A DNA stretch of 64,000 nt, taken from assembly GCF_949987535.1 (NCBI RefSeq), contig NC_080069.1, positions 43,513,269 to 43,577,268 of the forward strand, written 5' to 3'. Source of the stretch: Balaenoptera acutorostrata (taxonomy: Eukaryota; Chordata; Mammalia; Artiodactyla; Balaenopteridae). The position numbers and the translations under genes were made by a program. Positions 12,177 to 22,685 of the stretch are shown piece after piece (within the stretch, counting starts at the first letter, position 1; each line of letters begins with the position of its first letter). Under the pieces are notes generated by a model. That model saw only the letters and a program-made list of their open reading frames with translations, was not told the DNA's origin and did no database searches.

Positions 12177-12518
12177 TGTCCTTGCTGGTTTTGAAACAGG
12201 AGGGAAGGGGCAGGGCACAACCTTTAAAAGAATGACAGAGAGCCTCATCCACCAGAGGGCAGACAGCAGAAGCAAGAAGAACTTCTGCAGCCTGTGGAAG
12301 AAAAACCACACTCAAAGAAAAATAGACAAAATGAAAAGGCAGAGGACTTTGTACCAGATGAAGGAACAAGATAAAACCCCACAAAAACAACTAAATGAAG
12401 CGGAGATAGGAAACCTTCCAGAAAAAGAGTTCAGAATAATGATAGTGAAGATGATCCAGGACCTCGGAAAAAGAATGGAGGCAAAGATTGAGAAGATGCA
12501 AGAAATTTTTAACAAAGA

Positions 12519-12566
12519 CCTAGAAGAATGAAAGAACAAACACCTAGAAGAATTAAAGAACAAACA
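12519..12566 (+). repeat. 24-bp tandem duplication within L1 ORF1
   Basis: Units 12519-12542 and 12543-12566 differ at one base (GAATGA versus GAATTA). The variant base in the first unit creates the TGA stop. The duplication adds eight codons to the coiled coil. Confidence 0.9.
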
Positions 12567-12714
12567 AACAGAGATGAACAATACAATCACTGAAATGAAA
12601 AATACACTAGAAGGAATCAATAGCAGAATAACTGAGGCAGAAGAACGGATAAGTGACCTGGAAGACAGAATGGTGGAATTCACTGCCGTGGAACAGAATA
12701 AAGAAAAAAGAATG

Positions 12715-13564
12715 GCTTTTCTGATCACTCCCCCCTCCCCCCGAGCGCCACTTCTGCTGCACTGCACTTGCTCTGAGCTCTGGGCTCCTACTAAGCTAGT
12801 GCCACCATTGTCTCCCTCCAGTCGCCATCGTGATCATCTACCGGGACCTCATCAGCCATGAAGAGATGTTCTCTGACATGTACAAGATCCGGGAGGTTGT
12901 GGACAGGCTGTGTCTGGAGGTGGAGGGGAAGATGGTCAGTAGGACAGAGGGTAACATTAATGACTCACTCATTGGTGGAAATGCCTCCTCTGAAGGCCCT
13001 GAGGGCGAAGGTACCAAAAGCACAGTAATCACTGGTGTGTATATTGTCATGAACCATCACTTGCAAGAAACCAGCTTCACAAAAGAAGCCTACAAGAAGT
13101 ACATCAAGGATTACATGAAGTCAATCAAAGGGAAGCTTGAAGAACAGAGACCAGAAAGAGTAAAACCTTTTATGACAGGGACTGCAGAACAAATCAAGCA
13201 CATCCTTGGTAATTTCAAAAACTATCAGTTCTTTACTGGTGAAAACATGAATCCAGATGGCATGGTTGCTTTGCTGGACTACTGTGAGGATGGTGTGATA
13301 TCAAATATGATTTTCTTTAAGGATGGTCTAGAAATGGAAATATGTTAACAAATTTGACTGTTTGGATCTATCACCTGCTCATCATAACTGGCTGGCTGCT
13401 GCTTTTCATCCACAAAAAACCAGGACTTAGACAAATGGGACTGATGTCAACTTGAGCTCTTCGTTTTGATGTTGATTTGTTTGGAGCGGAGGCACTGTTT
13501 TTGAGGAAAAAAAACATGTCATGTAGGTTGTCTAAAAATAAAATGCATTAAACTCAAAAAAGAA
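12715..13564 (+). pseudogene. TPT1: TPT1 (TCTP) processed retrocopy
   Basis: This is an intronless copy of the translationally controlled tumour protein mRNA, a small conserved Ca2+/tubulin-binding growth protein. It begins GCTTTTCTG, close to the 5'-TOP cap site of TPT1 mRNA, keeps the C-rich 5' UTR, a 172-codon frame (12830-13348), the 3' UTR with AATAAA at 13537-13542, and an A-rich tail. TSDs AAAGAAAAAAGAATG (12700-12714) and AAAGAAAAAGGAATG (13565-13579) differ by one base. The frame has no internal stop and ends at 172 residues with Cys28 and Cys172 kept, but the start codon is GTG instead of ATG. Substitutions relative to the mammalian protein as I remember it include G26R, E63K and K171I. 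Most likely a decaying pseudogene; the next in-frame ATG is codon 13. Confidence 0.96.
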
Positions 13565-14054
13565 AAAGAAAAAGGAATGAAAAGAAATGAAGACAGCCTA
13601 AGAGACTTTTGGGAGAATATTAAATGCAAAAACATTCTCATAATAAGGGTCCCAGAAGGAGAAGAGAGAAAGGACCCGAGAAAATATTTGAAAAGATTAT
13701 AGTCGAAAACTTCCCTAACATGGGAAAGGAAATAGCCACCCAAGTCCAGGAAGCACAGAGAGTCCCAGGCAGGATAAACCCAAGAAGAAACACACCAAGA
13801 CACATAGTAATCAAACTGACAAAAATTAAAGACAAAGAAAAATTATTGAAAGCAACAAGGGAAAAACGACAAATAACATACAAGGGAACTCCCATAAGGT
13901 TAACAGCTGATTTATCAGCAGAAACTCTACAAGCCAGAAGGGACTGGCACAATATATTTAAAGTGATGAAAGGGAAGAACCTACAACCAAGATTACTCTA
14001 CCTGGCAAGGATCTCATTCAGATTTGACAGAGAAATCAAAAGCTTTACAGACAA

Positions 14055-14314
14055 CGCAGGGGGGTGGGGGGGGTGGTGTGATGAATTGGGCAATTGGGAT
14101 TGACATGTGTACACTGATGTGTATAAAATTGATGACTAATAAGAACCTGCTGTATAAAAAATTAAATAAAATTAAATTTAAAAATTAAAAAAAGAAAACA
14201 GATGAAAAGCCAAAACTGATTATTTTATTCCCAGTGACATTTTATATGTTAACTAATTATTTTATAAATTTTTCAGTTGATTATATTGGATTTGATAGGA
14301 ATAAAAAAACAAAA
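14055..14314 (+). mobile_element. 5'-truncated L1 with 3' transduction
   Basis: An exact 17-bp TSD, AAAAGCTTTACAGACAA, lies at 14038-14054 and 14315-14331. The insert starts in the G-rich L1 3' UTR, passes the canonical end 'gaacctgctgtataaaaaa' and an A/T-rich tail (about 14155-14196), then continues with about 110 bp of non-L1 sequence (about 14200-14300) and a second A-rich tail. That layout is a read-through 3' transduction. Confidence 0.88.
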
Positions 14315-14716
14315 AAAAGCTTTACAGACAAGCAAAAGCTAAGGGAATGCAGCACCACCAAACCAGCTCTACAACAAATACTAAAGGGACTTCTCTAAGT
14401 GGGAAACACAAGAGAAGAAAAGGACCTACAAAAACAAACCCATAACAACTAAGAAAATGGTAATAGGAACATACATGTTGATAATTACCTTAAACGTGAA
14501 TGGATTAAATGCTCCAACCAAAAGACACAGGCTTGCTGAATGGATACAAAAACAAGACCCATCTATATGCTGTCTACAAGAGACCCACTTCAGACCTAGG
14601 GACACATACAGACTGAAAGTGAGGGGATAGAAAAAGATATTCCATGCAAATGGAAATCAGAAGAAAGAGTAGCAATACTCATATCAGATAAAATAGACTT
14701 TAAAATGAACAATGTT

Positions 14717-15004
14717 GGGCTTCCCTGGTGGCGCAGTGGTTGAGAATCTGCCTGCCAATGCAGGGGACACGGGTTCGAGCCCTGGTCTGGGAAGATCCCA
14801 CATGCCGCGGAGCAACTAGGCCCGTGAGCCACAACTACTGAGCCTGCGTGTCTGGAGCCTGTGCTCTGCAACAAGAGACGCCGCGATAGTGAGAGGCCCG
14901 CGCACGGCGATGAAGAGCGGACCCCGCTTGCCGCAACTAGAGAAAGCCCTCGCACAGAAACGAAGACCTAACACAGCCAAAAATAAATAAATAAATTTAA
15001 AAAA
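14717..15004 (+). repeat. CHR SINE, young long form, inside L1 ORF2
   Basis: Young class (gcgcagtggttgagaatctg; cgcacagaaacgaagacc). A perfect 15-bp TSD, AAAATGAACAATGTT, lies at 14702-14716 and 15005-15019, interrupting the endonuclease domain. Confidence 0.97.
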
Positions 15005-17194
15005 AAAATGAACAATGTTACAAGAGACAAGGAAGGACACTACATAATGATCAAGGGATCAATCCAAGAAGAAGATATAACAATTATAAATACATATGCA
15101 CCCAACATAGGAGCACCTCAATACATAAGGGAAATGCTACCAGCTATAAAAGAGGAAATCAACAGTAACACAATAATAGTGGGGGACTTTAACACCTCAC
15201 TTGCGCCAACGGACAGATCATCGAGACAGAAAATTAATAAGGAAACACAAGCTTTAAATGACAAAATAGACCAGATAGATTTAATTGATATTTATAGGAC
15301 ATTCCATCCGAAAACAGCAGATTACACTTTCTTCTCAAGTGACCACAGCACATTCTCCAGGATAGATCACATCTTGGGTCGCAAATCAAGCCTCTGTAAA
15401 TTTAAGAAAATTGAAATCATATCAAGCATCTTTTCTGACCATGATGCTATGAGATTAGAAATAAATTATAGAGGAAAAAACGTAAAAAGCACAAACCCAT
15501 GGAGGCTAAACAATACGTTACTAAATAACCAAGAGATCACTGAAGAAATCAAAGCGGAAATCAAAAAATACCTAGAGACAAATGACAATGAAAACATGAC
15601 GATCTAAAACCTATGGGATGCAGCAAAAGCAGTTCTAAGAGGGAAGTTTATAACAATACAAGCTTACCTCAAGAAACAAGAAAAATCTCAGATAAACAAT
15701 CTAACCTTACACCTAAAGGAACTAGAGAAAGAAGGACACACAAAACCCAAAGTTAGTAGAAGGAAAGAAATCATAAAGATCAGAGCAGAAATAAATGAAA
15801 TAGAAACAAAGAAAACAATAGCAAAGATCAATAAAACTAAAAGCTGGTTCTTCGAGAAGATAAACAAAATTGATAAACATTTAGCCAGACTCATCAAGAA
15901 AAAGAGGGAGAGGACTCAAATCAATAAAATTAGAAATGAAAAAGAAGTTACAACAGACACTGCAGAAAAACAAAGCATCCTAAGAGACTACTACAAGCAA
16001 CTCTATGCCAATAAAATGGACAACCTGGAAGAAATGGACAAATTCTTAGAAATGTATACGCTTCCAAGACTGAACCAGGAAGAAATAGAAAATATGAACA
16101 GACCAATCATAAGTATTGAAATTGAAACTGTGATCAAAAATCTTCCAACAAAGAAAAGTCCAGGACCAGATGGCTTCACAGGTGAATTCTATCAAACATT
16201 TAGAGAAGAGCTAACACCCATCCTTCTCAAACTCTTCCAAAAAATTGCAGAGGAAGGAACACTCCCAAACTCATATTATGAGGCCACCATCACCCTGATA
16301 CCAAAACCAGACAAAGATACTACAAAAAAAGAAAATTACAGACCAATATCACTGATGAATATAGATGCAAAAATCCTCAACAAAATACTAGCAAACAGAA
16401 TCCAACAACACATTAAAAGGATCATACACCATGATCAAGTGGGATTTATCCCAGGGATGCAAGGATTCATCAATACATGCAAATCAATCAATGTGATACA
16501 CCATATTAACAAACTGAAGAAGAAAAACCATATGATCATCTCAATAGATGCAGAAAAAGCTTTTGACAAAATTCAGCACCTATTTATGATAAAAACTCTC
16601 CAGAAAGTGGGCATAGAGGGAAACTACCTCAACATAATTAAGGCCATATATGAAAAACCCACAGCAAATATCATTCTCAATGGTGAAAAACTGAAAGCAT
16701 TTTCTCTAAGATCAGGAACAAGACAAGAATGTCCACTCTCGCCACTATTATTCAACACAGTTTTGGAAGTCCTAACCACGGCAATCAGAGAAGAAAAAGA
16801 AATAAAAGGAATACAACTTGGAAAAGAAGAAGTAAAATTATCACTGTTTGCAGATGACATGATACTATACATAGATAATCTTAAAGATGCCACCAGAAAA
16901 CTACTAGAGCTAATGAATGAATTTGGTAAAGTTGCAGGATACAAAATTAATGTATAGAAATCTCTTGCATTCCTATACACTAACAACGAAAGATCAGAAA
17001 GAGAAATTAAGGAAACAATCCCATTCACCACTGCAACAAGAAGAATAAAATACCTAGGAATAAACCTACCTAAGGAGGTAAAAGACCTGTACTCAGAAAA
17101 CTATAAGACACTGATGAAAGAAATCAAAGATGACACAAACAGGTGGAGAGATATACCATGTTCTTGGATTGGAAGAATCAATACTGTGAAAATG

Positions 17195-17477
17195 GGCTTC
17201 CCCGGTGGCGCAGAGGTTGAGAATCTGCCTGCCAATGCAGGGGACACGGGTTCGAGCCCTGGTCTGGGAAGATCCCACATGCCGCGGAGCAACTAGGCCC
17301 GTGAGCCACAGCTACTGAGCCTGCGCGTCTGGAGCCTGTGCTCCGCAACAAGAGAGGCCGCGATAGTGAGAGGCCCACGCACCGCGATGAAGAGTGGCCC
17401 CCGCTTGCCACAACTAGAGAAAGCCCTCGCACAGAAACGAAGACCCAACACAGCCAAAAATAAAAATAAATTAATTT
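17195..17477 (+). repeat. CHR SINE, young long form, inside L1 ORF2
   Basis: Same young class as the copy at 14717. A perfect 15-bp TSD, AATACTGTGAAAATG, lies at 17180-17194 and 17478-17492, interrupting ORF2 downstream of the RT core. Confidence 0.97.
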
Positions 17478-18864
17478 AATACTGTGAAAATGACTATACT
17501 ACCCAAAGCAATCTACAGATTCAATGCAATCCCTATCAAATTACCAGTGGCCTTTTTTACAGAACTAGAACAAAAAATCTTAAAATTTGTATGGAGACAC
17601 AGAAGACCCCGAATAGCCAAAGCAGTCTTGAGGGAAAAAAACGGAGCTGGAGGAATCAGACTCCCTGACTTCAGACTATACTACAAAGCTATAGTAATCA
17701 AGACAATATGGTACTGGCCCAAAAACAGAAATATAGATCAATGGAACAGGATAGAAAGCCCAGAGATAAACCCACACACCTATGGTCAACTAATCTATGA
17801 CAAAGGAGGCAAGAGTATACAATGGAGAAAAGACAGTCTCTTCAATAAGTGGTGCTGGGAAAACCGGACAGCTACATGTAAAAGAATGAAATTAGAACAC
17901 TCACGTCATACACAAAAATAAACTCAAAATGGATTAGAGACCTAAACGTAAGACTGGACCCTATAAAACTCTTAGAGGAAAACATAGGAAGAATACTCTT
18001 TGACATAAATCACAGCAAGATCTTTTTTGATCCACCTCCTAGAGTAATGGAAATAAAAACAAAAATATACAAATGGGACCTAATGAAACTTAAAAGCTTT
18101 TGCAAAGCAAAGGAAACTACAAACAAGACTAAAACACAGCTCTCAGAATGGGAGAAAATATTTGCAAATGAATCAACGGACAAAGGATTAATCTCCAAAA
18201 TATATAAACAGCTCATGCAGCTCAATATTAAAAAACAAGCAACCCAATCCAAAAATGGGCAGAAGACCTAAATAGACATTTCTCCAAAGAAGACATACAG
18301 ATGGCCAAGAAGCACATGAAAAGCTGCTCAACATCACTAATTATTAGAGAAATGCAAATCAAAACTACAATGAGGTATCACCTCACACCAGTTAGAATGG
18401 GCATCATCAGAAAATCTACAAACAACAAAAGCTGGAGAGGGTGTGGAGAAAAGGGAACCCTCTTGCACTGTTGGTGGGAATGTAAATGGATACAGCCACT
18501 ATGGAGAACAATATGGAGGTTCCTTAAAGAACTAAAAATAGAATTACCATATGACCCAGCAATCCCACTACTGGGCATATACCCAGAGAAAACCATAATT
18601 CAAAAAGACACATGTACCCCAGTGTTCATTGCAGCACTATTTACAAGAGCCAGGTCATGGAAGCAACCTAAATGCCCATCAACGGACGAATGGATAAAGA
18701 AGTGGTGGTACATATATACCATGGAATATTACTCAGCCATAAAAAGGAACGAAATTGGGTCATTTGTAGAGACGTGGATGGATCTAGAGACTGTCATACA
18801 GAGTGAAGTAAGTCAGAAAGAGAAAAACAAATATCATATATTAACGCATATATGTGGAACCTAG

Positions 18865-19078
18865 AAAAATGTTACAGATGAACCAGTTTGCAGGGCAGAA
18901 ATAGAGACACAGATGTAGAGAACAAACGTATGGACACCAAGGGGGGAAAGTGGTGGTGGGGGGGGGTGGTGGCGGGATGAATTGGGAGATTGGGATTGAC
19001 ATATATACACTAATATGTATAAAATCGATAACTAATAAGAACCTGCTGTATAAAAAATAAATAAAATAAAATTCAAAA
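18865..19078 (+). other. L1 3' UTR with G-rich tract and A tail
   Basis: The non-coding L1 end contains runs G6, G9 and several GGTGG blocks at 18941-18976, then 'gaacctgctgtataaaaaa' and an A/T tail. G-rich 3' UTRs are a known L1 trait and can form quadruplexes. Confidence 0.85.
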
Positions 19079-19619
19079 AAAAGAATGACATAGTCCGAGG
19101 ACATGACATAAACTGGTTAGAACCAACTAGGTCCAAGTTGGCTGATGACTGACTTCCACCAGACCTTGAGCACACTAAATGACACCCACAGGCGCCATGA
19201 CAGTTCCAAGGCCTACCATAAAGGTGAAAAAGTGGGCAGTGGCCCAATTTCTGGGAATCCCCACCTCTTTCCCAAAATAGCTGGAATACTCCTCCCACTC
19301 ATTAGCCTATGAAATTACCCACCTCTTTAAAAACTGACAACCCCATACCCTGGTGCTGCTCTTTCATTCTGAGGTGATCCACATTCTGTCTGTGGAGTGT
19401 GTTTCTCTCTAAATAAATCCACTTCTTACCTATCACTTTGCCTCTCACCGAATTCTTTCTGTAATGAGACCTTAAGAAACTGAGACGAGGTGTGTGATCT
19501 CTGTTAAAAGACCATGAGTTCAAGTCCCAATCTGGGTTTTTGCTGGTTTCAAGTCCCAACCCATGGGTTCAAGTCCCAATCTGAGTTACACAGTTTCGGT
19601 TTCTCTACTTGAGACCCTC

Positions 19620-20225
19620 TTCACATGGCTCACTCCCTCAGTTCATTTAGGTCTCTGTTCAGCTGTTATCTTATTTTAGAGACCTTCCCTGACTGCCCCT
19701 CCAAAATAGCACATTCCCTGACACTCTGACCCCAGTCTCTGTTTATTATTTCTTCCTAGTCCTTAAGACCTCACATTTTGTTTTTTAATTAATTAATTAA
19801 TTTATTTATTTTAGGCTGTGTTGGGTCTTCATTCCTGCGTGCGGGCTTTCTCTAGTCTCTAGTTGCGGCGAATGGGGGCTACTCTTTGTTGTGGTGCACC
19901 GGCTTCTCATTGTGGTGGCTTTTCTTTGTTGCAGAACATGGACTCTAGGCACATGGACTTCAGTGGTTGTGATACACGGGCTCAGTAGTTGCAGCTCGCG
20001 GGCTCTAGAGCACAGGCTCAGTAGTGTGGCACACAGGCTTAGTTGCTCCATGGCATGTGGGATCTTCCAGGACCAGGGCTCGAACCCATGTCCCCTGCAT
20101 TGGCAGGTGGATTCTTAACCACTGCGCCACCAGGGAAGTCCCAAGACCTCACATTATATTATGTGTATTTACTGTCTTTTTCTCCCAATGGGTATGCTGG
20201 TAAAATGTTTAACATTTTAGCTAAA
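19620..20225 (+). repeat. L2 LINE 3' end, split by a SINE
   Basis: L2-type text 'gaccttccctgactgcccctccaaaatagcac', 'tctgtttattatttcttcctag', then after the SINE 'cctcacattatattatgtgtatttactgtc'. The two halves join exactly across the SINE's TSD. Confidence 0.75.
19778..20142 (-). repeat. CHR SINE, older long form
   Basis: Reverse long copy. A perfect 13-bp TSD, AAGACCTCACATT, lies at 19765-19777 and 20143-20155, inside an L2 element. Confidence 0.96.
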
Positions 20226-20251
20226 TGTTTAACATTTAGCTCTCTGAAAAC

Positions 20252-20710
20252 TGTTGAAACCGAGCGGGGCCCGGTGGGGCTCCCAGGCATGGAGGCCTTT
20301 TTGACCCCCACTTCTTGTAGCCAAGACACCAGCCTCCATGACCTTCCCTGAGTTCCAAAGGGCAGATTCAAATGGTTTCTCATCAAGGGAGGAGTAGCCA
20401 AAAAAACACCCAAGCAAGATTAAAGGGATCAGAGAAGCTCATCAAGATTAGGAGACCAAGATGAGATTAAGGAGGGCAGGCCCTGCGCGCGCACTCTAAT
20501 CTTGTCAGAGACCCCACCTTTGAACCATTGTTATAAACCCTCATCAAATCCTCCCGGGTTGGGACACATAGTTTTTCCGAGGCAGGAGCCCATTGTGCCC
20601 CCTTTTGCCTGGCAAAGTAATAAAGCTATCCTTCTCTACTTCACCCAAAACTCTGTCTCTGAGATTTGATTTGGCACCGGTGTACAGAAAGGCCAAGCTT
20701 TTGGTAACGG
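20252..20710 (+). mobile_element. ERV1-type LTR
   Basis: TG-starting sequence (TGTTGAAACCGAGCGGGG) with a poly(A) signal in 'gtaataaagctatcc' (about 20617), followed by 'ctctgtctctgagatttgatttggc', a typical LTR R/U5 layout. The 3' end is approximate. No retroviral internal genes are attached. Confidence 0.65.
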
Positions 20711-20837
20711 TATGAATGTGTTACGGAACACAGTTCATGTGCCTAAAGGACAGTGAGGGCAAACATACCGAAACATCGGAGTTTGGAGCAGAGAAAGGTT
20801 TATTGCAGGGCCACGCTCAAACTCCCCAATGGATTTT

Positions 20838-20933
20838 GTTTTTGTTTCTAATTTTTTTTAACACCTTTATTAGAGTATAATTGCTTTACAATGGTGTGTT
20901 AGTTTCTGCTTTATAACAAAGTGAATCAGCTAT
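20838..20933 (-). mobile_element. L1 3' end, heavily 5'-truncated
   Basis: Reverse L1 tail sequence: 'ttattagagtataattgctttacaatggtgtgttag', 'acaaagtgaatcagc'. Imperfect TSDs ACTCCCCAATGGATTTT (20821-20837) and ACTCCCTAATGGTTTTT (20934-20950) flank about 96 bp. Confidence 0.85.
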
Positions 20934-21139
20934 ACTCCCTAATGGTTTTTGGGGAAAGGTTTTTACTGGCAAAATTTGGGGTGAGGGCTGCAGGGTGTGT
21001 GACTTTCTTCCGATCGGTTGGTGGTGAGGTAACAGCAGTGCTCCAGGAGTCTTGTGCTCAGCCTGAAATTACCATCCTCCATCTGGATGGGGACCTTAGT
21101 TCTCAGAGAATAACTCAAAGATATTGTTTTGTATATTCC

Positions 21140-21229
21140 CCCCCTTTATTTTTGGCCGCACTGCGAGGCATGTGGGATCCTAGTTTCCCAACCAGGGATC
21201 GAACCCATGCCCCTTGCAGTGGAAGTCCC
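21140..21229 (-). repeat. CHR SINE, short form with internal deletion
   Basis: A perfect 15-bp TSD, TGTTTTGTATATTCC, lies at 21125-21139 and 21230-21244. The copy keeps its terminal GGGACTTCC (minus strand) but jumps straight to ACTGCA, so the box A part is missing. Confidence 0.9.
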
Positions 21230-21500
21230 TGTTTTGTATATTCCTTGAGGAGGAAACAGGACCCTACCCCAAGGCTGCACTAATGTTTCTTGACTGTTCC
21301 TCCCTTGTCTCTGCAACCCCTTCCTTCCCTGATAAGCAACTTTCTGAATCTGCCCTTTTAAATTCAGGGAAGGTCAAGGAAGCTAAATGAAGCCTTTTCC
21401 TACAAACAAGAAATAGGGGACATGGAAAGGCTTTTGTATCCTAGAGGGCCCCACAGAGCCCTTCTCAGTTTCAAACGTATATATATACATACCTAATTTT

Positions 21501-21831
21501 TTTAAAATTTATTTTATTTTTGGCTGTGTTGGGTCTTAGTTGCTGCACGTGGGCTTTTCTCTGGTTGCGGCGAGGGGGGGAAGCGGGGTGCCACTCTTTG
21601 TTGCAGTGCGCGGGCTTCTCATTGCGGTGGCTTCTCTTGTTGCGGAGCACGGGTTCTAGGCGTGCAGGCTTCAGTAGTTGTGGCTCACGGGCTCTAGAAT
21701 GCAGGCTCAGTAGTTGTGGCGCATGGGTTTAGCTGCTCCGTGGCATGTGGAATCTTCCCGGACCAGGGCTTGAACCCATGTCCCCTGCCTTGGCAGGCAG
21801 ATTCTTAACCACTGTGCCACCAGGGAAGCCC
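21501..21831 (-). repeat. CHR SINE, older long form
   Basis: Reverse long copy with a G8 run in the body. A perfect 15-bp TSD, TACATACCTAATTTT, lies at 21486-21500 and 21832-21846. Confidence 0.95.
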
Positions 21832-22029
21832 TACATACCTAATTTTATTTATAAATTTAGTGATACAAAGGATGTGTAAAACACAATTTACATATAACAA
21901 AATATAAATGCTCTTATTGGAAATTCCATATTCTCACAGAATGCTTTTGTTGCTATTTGACAAACTCTTGTATCCACAGCCAATCTATCTTTGCAGCTAA
22001 CAAGTGTAGTTCCAACATAAACATTGGCT

Positions 22030-22685
22030 GATATTTTTGTTTATAGAGTGTTGTCCAACACCACCAAGTAATTCTCCAGTTCTCAGGCGGGCACAGACAG
22101 GGTACCCTCCATTGTAACTCAGTTCTGACACTATGTGTCAGATCTCACAGGTTAGGGGCTCAGTCCTACAGGACTGCCCTCAATTCAGATGCCAACTGCA
22201 AGCACACATTGCACCTGGACTTCTGACCAACCGGCTGTAAATTAGAGGTTCCCATGACCCCTTCCTTGGGTTCTTCATTTGTTAAAACAGGTCACAAATC
22301 TCAGGGAAATATTTACTTACGTTTACCAGTTTATTGTAAAGGATATTATAAAGGATACAGATGAGCAGCCAGATAAAGAGGTACACAGGTCAAGGTCCAG
22401 AAGGATCTTGAGAGCGGGAGTGGAATTGGGGTGTACCACCATCCAGTCCAGAAGCTCATCAAATCTTCCCTGAGGTCAGTGGGCGGGACTGAAAGTTCCA
22501 ACTTTCTAATCACTGGGTCTTCCTGATGACCAGCTCCATCCTGAGGCTGTGTAGGGAACTCCTCCAGGTCATCCATTAGTATAACTCAGGTGGGAGAGAA
22601 AGGGTTTATTATGAATAACAAAAGACAGACAATCCTACCACTGAGATAATTACAAAGATTTTAGGAGCTTTGTGCCAGGAACCAG
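22030..22685 (-). mobile_element. probable ancient LTR (ERVL-like)
   Basis: Blocks such as 'ttattgtaaaggatattataaagg', 'cagatgagcagccagataaagagg', 'ccagtccagaagctcatcaaa' recall old mammalian ERV LTRs, with 'agaaagggtttattatgaa' as a reverse poly(A)-signal zone. Family and limits are uncertain. Confidence 0.45.

Larger units (their letters stand above)
12331..14398 (+). pseudogene. L1 ORF1 protein remains
   Basis: ORF1p is the trimeric RNA-binding protein of the L1 ribonucleoprotein. An ATG at 12331 starts MKRQRTLYQ, followed by a Glu/Lys-rich coiled-coil region. A 24-bp tandem duplication (12519-12566) brings an in-frame TGA at 12529-12531. The TPT1 retrocopy splits the gene after about codon 120. 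The RRM-like middle (around RIIGVPEGEE-like sequence at 13640) and C-terminal domain resume at 13580-14037; a second L1 insertion cuts before the last codons, which end KGLL and stop at 14396-14398. Family identity is clear and the gene is dead. Confidence 0.93.
14457..18864 (+). pseudogene. L1 ORF2 (endonuclease-reverse transcriptase) remains
   Basis: ORF2p nicks target DNA and reverse-transcribes L1 RNA. An ATG at 14457 precedes the APE-type endonuclease with LNVNGLNAP, CLQETHF, VGDFNTSL (about 15178) and SDHDAMRLEI (about 15435). The RT block (16016-16957) has [27 protein letters not shown] (motif A) and LFADDMILY (motif C); motif B reads [10 protein letters not shown] where the usual Gly is Glu. 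The C-terminal Cys-rich segment and [12 protein letters not shown] lie at 18301-18864. Stops include TAG at about 14627, TAA at 15605 and TAG at 16955; two CHR SINEs also interrupt it. Non-functional. Confidence 0.95.
12238..19078 (+). mobile_element. L1 LINE, nearly complete, multiply interrupted
   Basis: The element is flanked by a perfect 12-bp TSD, AAAAGAATGACA, at 12226-12237 and 19079-19090. It starts about 90 bp upstream of ORF1, carries ORF1 and ORF2 remains, a G-rich 3' UTR and an A tail. Four later insertions sit inside it: a TPT1 retrocopy (12715-13564), a truncated L1 (14055-14314) and two CHR SINEs (14717-15004, 17195-17477). Without them the element is about 5.1 kb. Both ORFs are dead, so it cannot move by itself. 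Confidence 0.92.
12177..19592 (+). mobile_element. ERV1-type solo LTR split by an L1 insertion
   Basis: The LTR begins TGTCCTTGC at 12177, runs to about 12237, and resumes at 19091 after the inserted L1. The right part has a promoter/poly(A) zone with AATAAA at 19412-19417 and three copies of 'ttcaagtcccaa' (about 19519, 19548, 19568) before a probable CA end near 19592. No primer-binding site or internal retroviral gene follows, so it looks like a solo LTR. The 3' boundary is approximate and the family is not named. Confidence 0.65.
20717..21473 (-). mobile_element. ERV1-type LTR, reverse, twice interrupted
   Basis: Read on the minus strand, this LTR starts near 21473 (TGAAACTGAGAAGGGC), resembling the start of the neighbouring plus-strand LTR. 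An AATAAA equivalent lies in 'ggtttattgcaggg' (about 20798-20811), and it ends near 20717. An L1 3' fragment (20838-20933) and a short SINE (21140-21229) sit inside it. Confidence 0.6.

Noticed and set aside
12830..13348. TPT1-like 172-codon frame read as a working gene
   Set aside because: It has no introns, has TSDs and a poly(A) tail, sits in a dead L1, and its first codon is GTG.
14596..14955. Numerous Arg/Ser/Gly-rich ORFs recurring in many places
   Set aside because: They are translations of CHR SINE bodies, which have few stops in some frames; not proteins.
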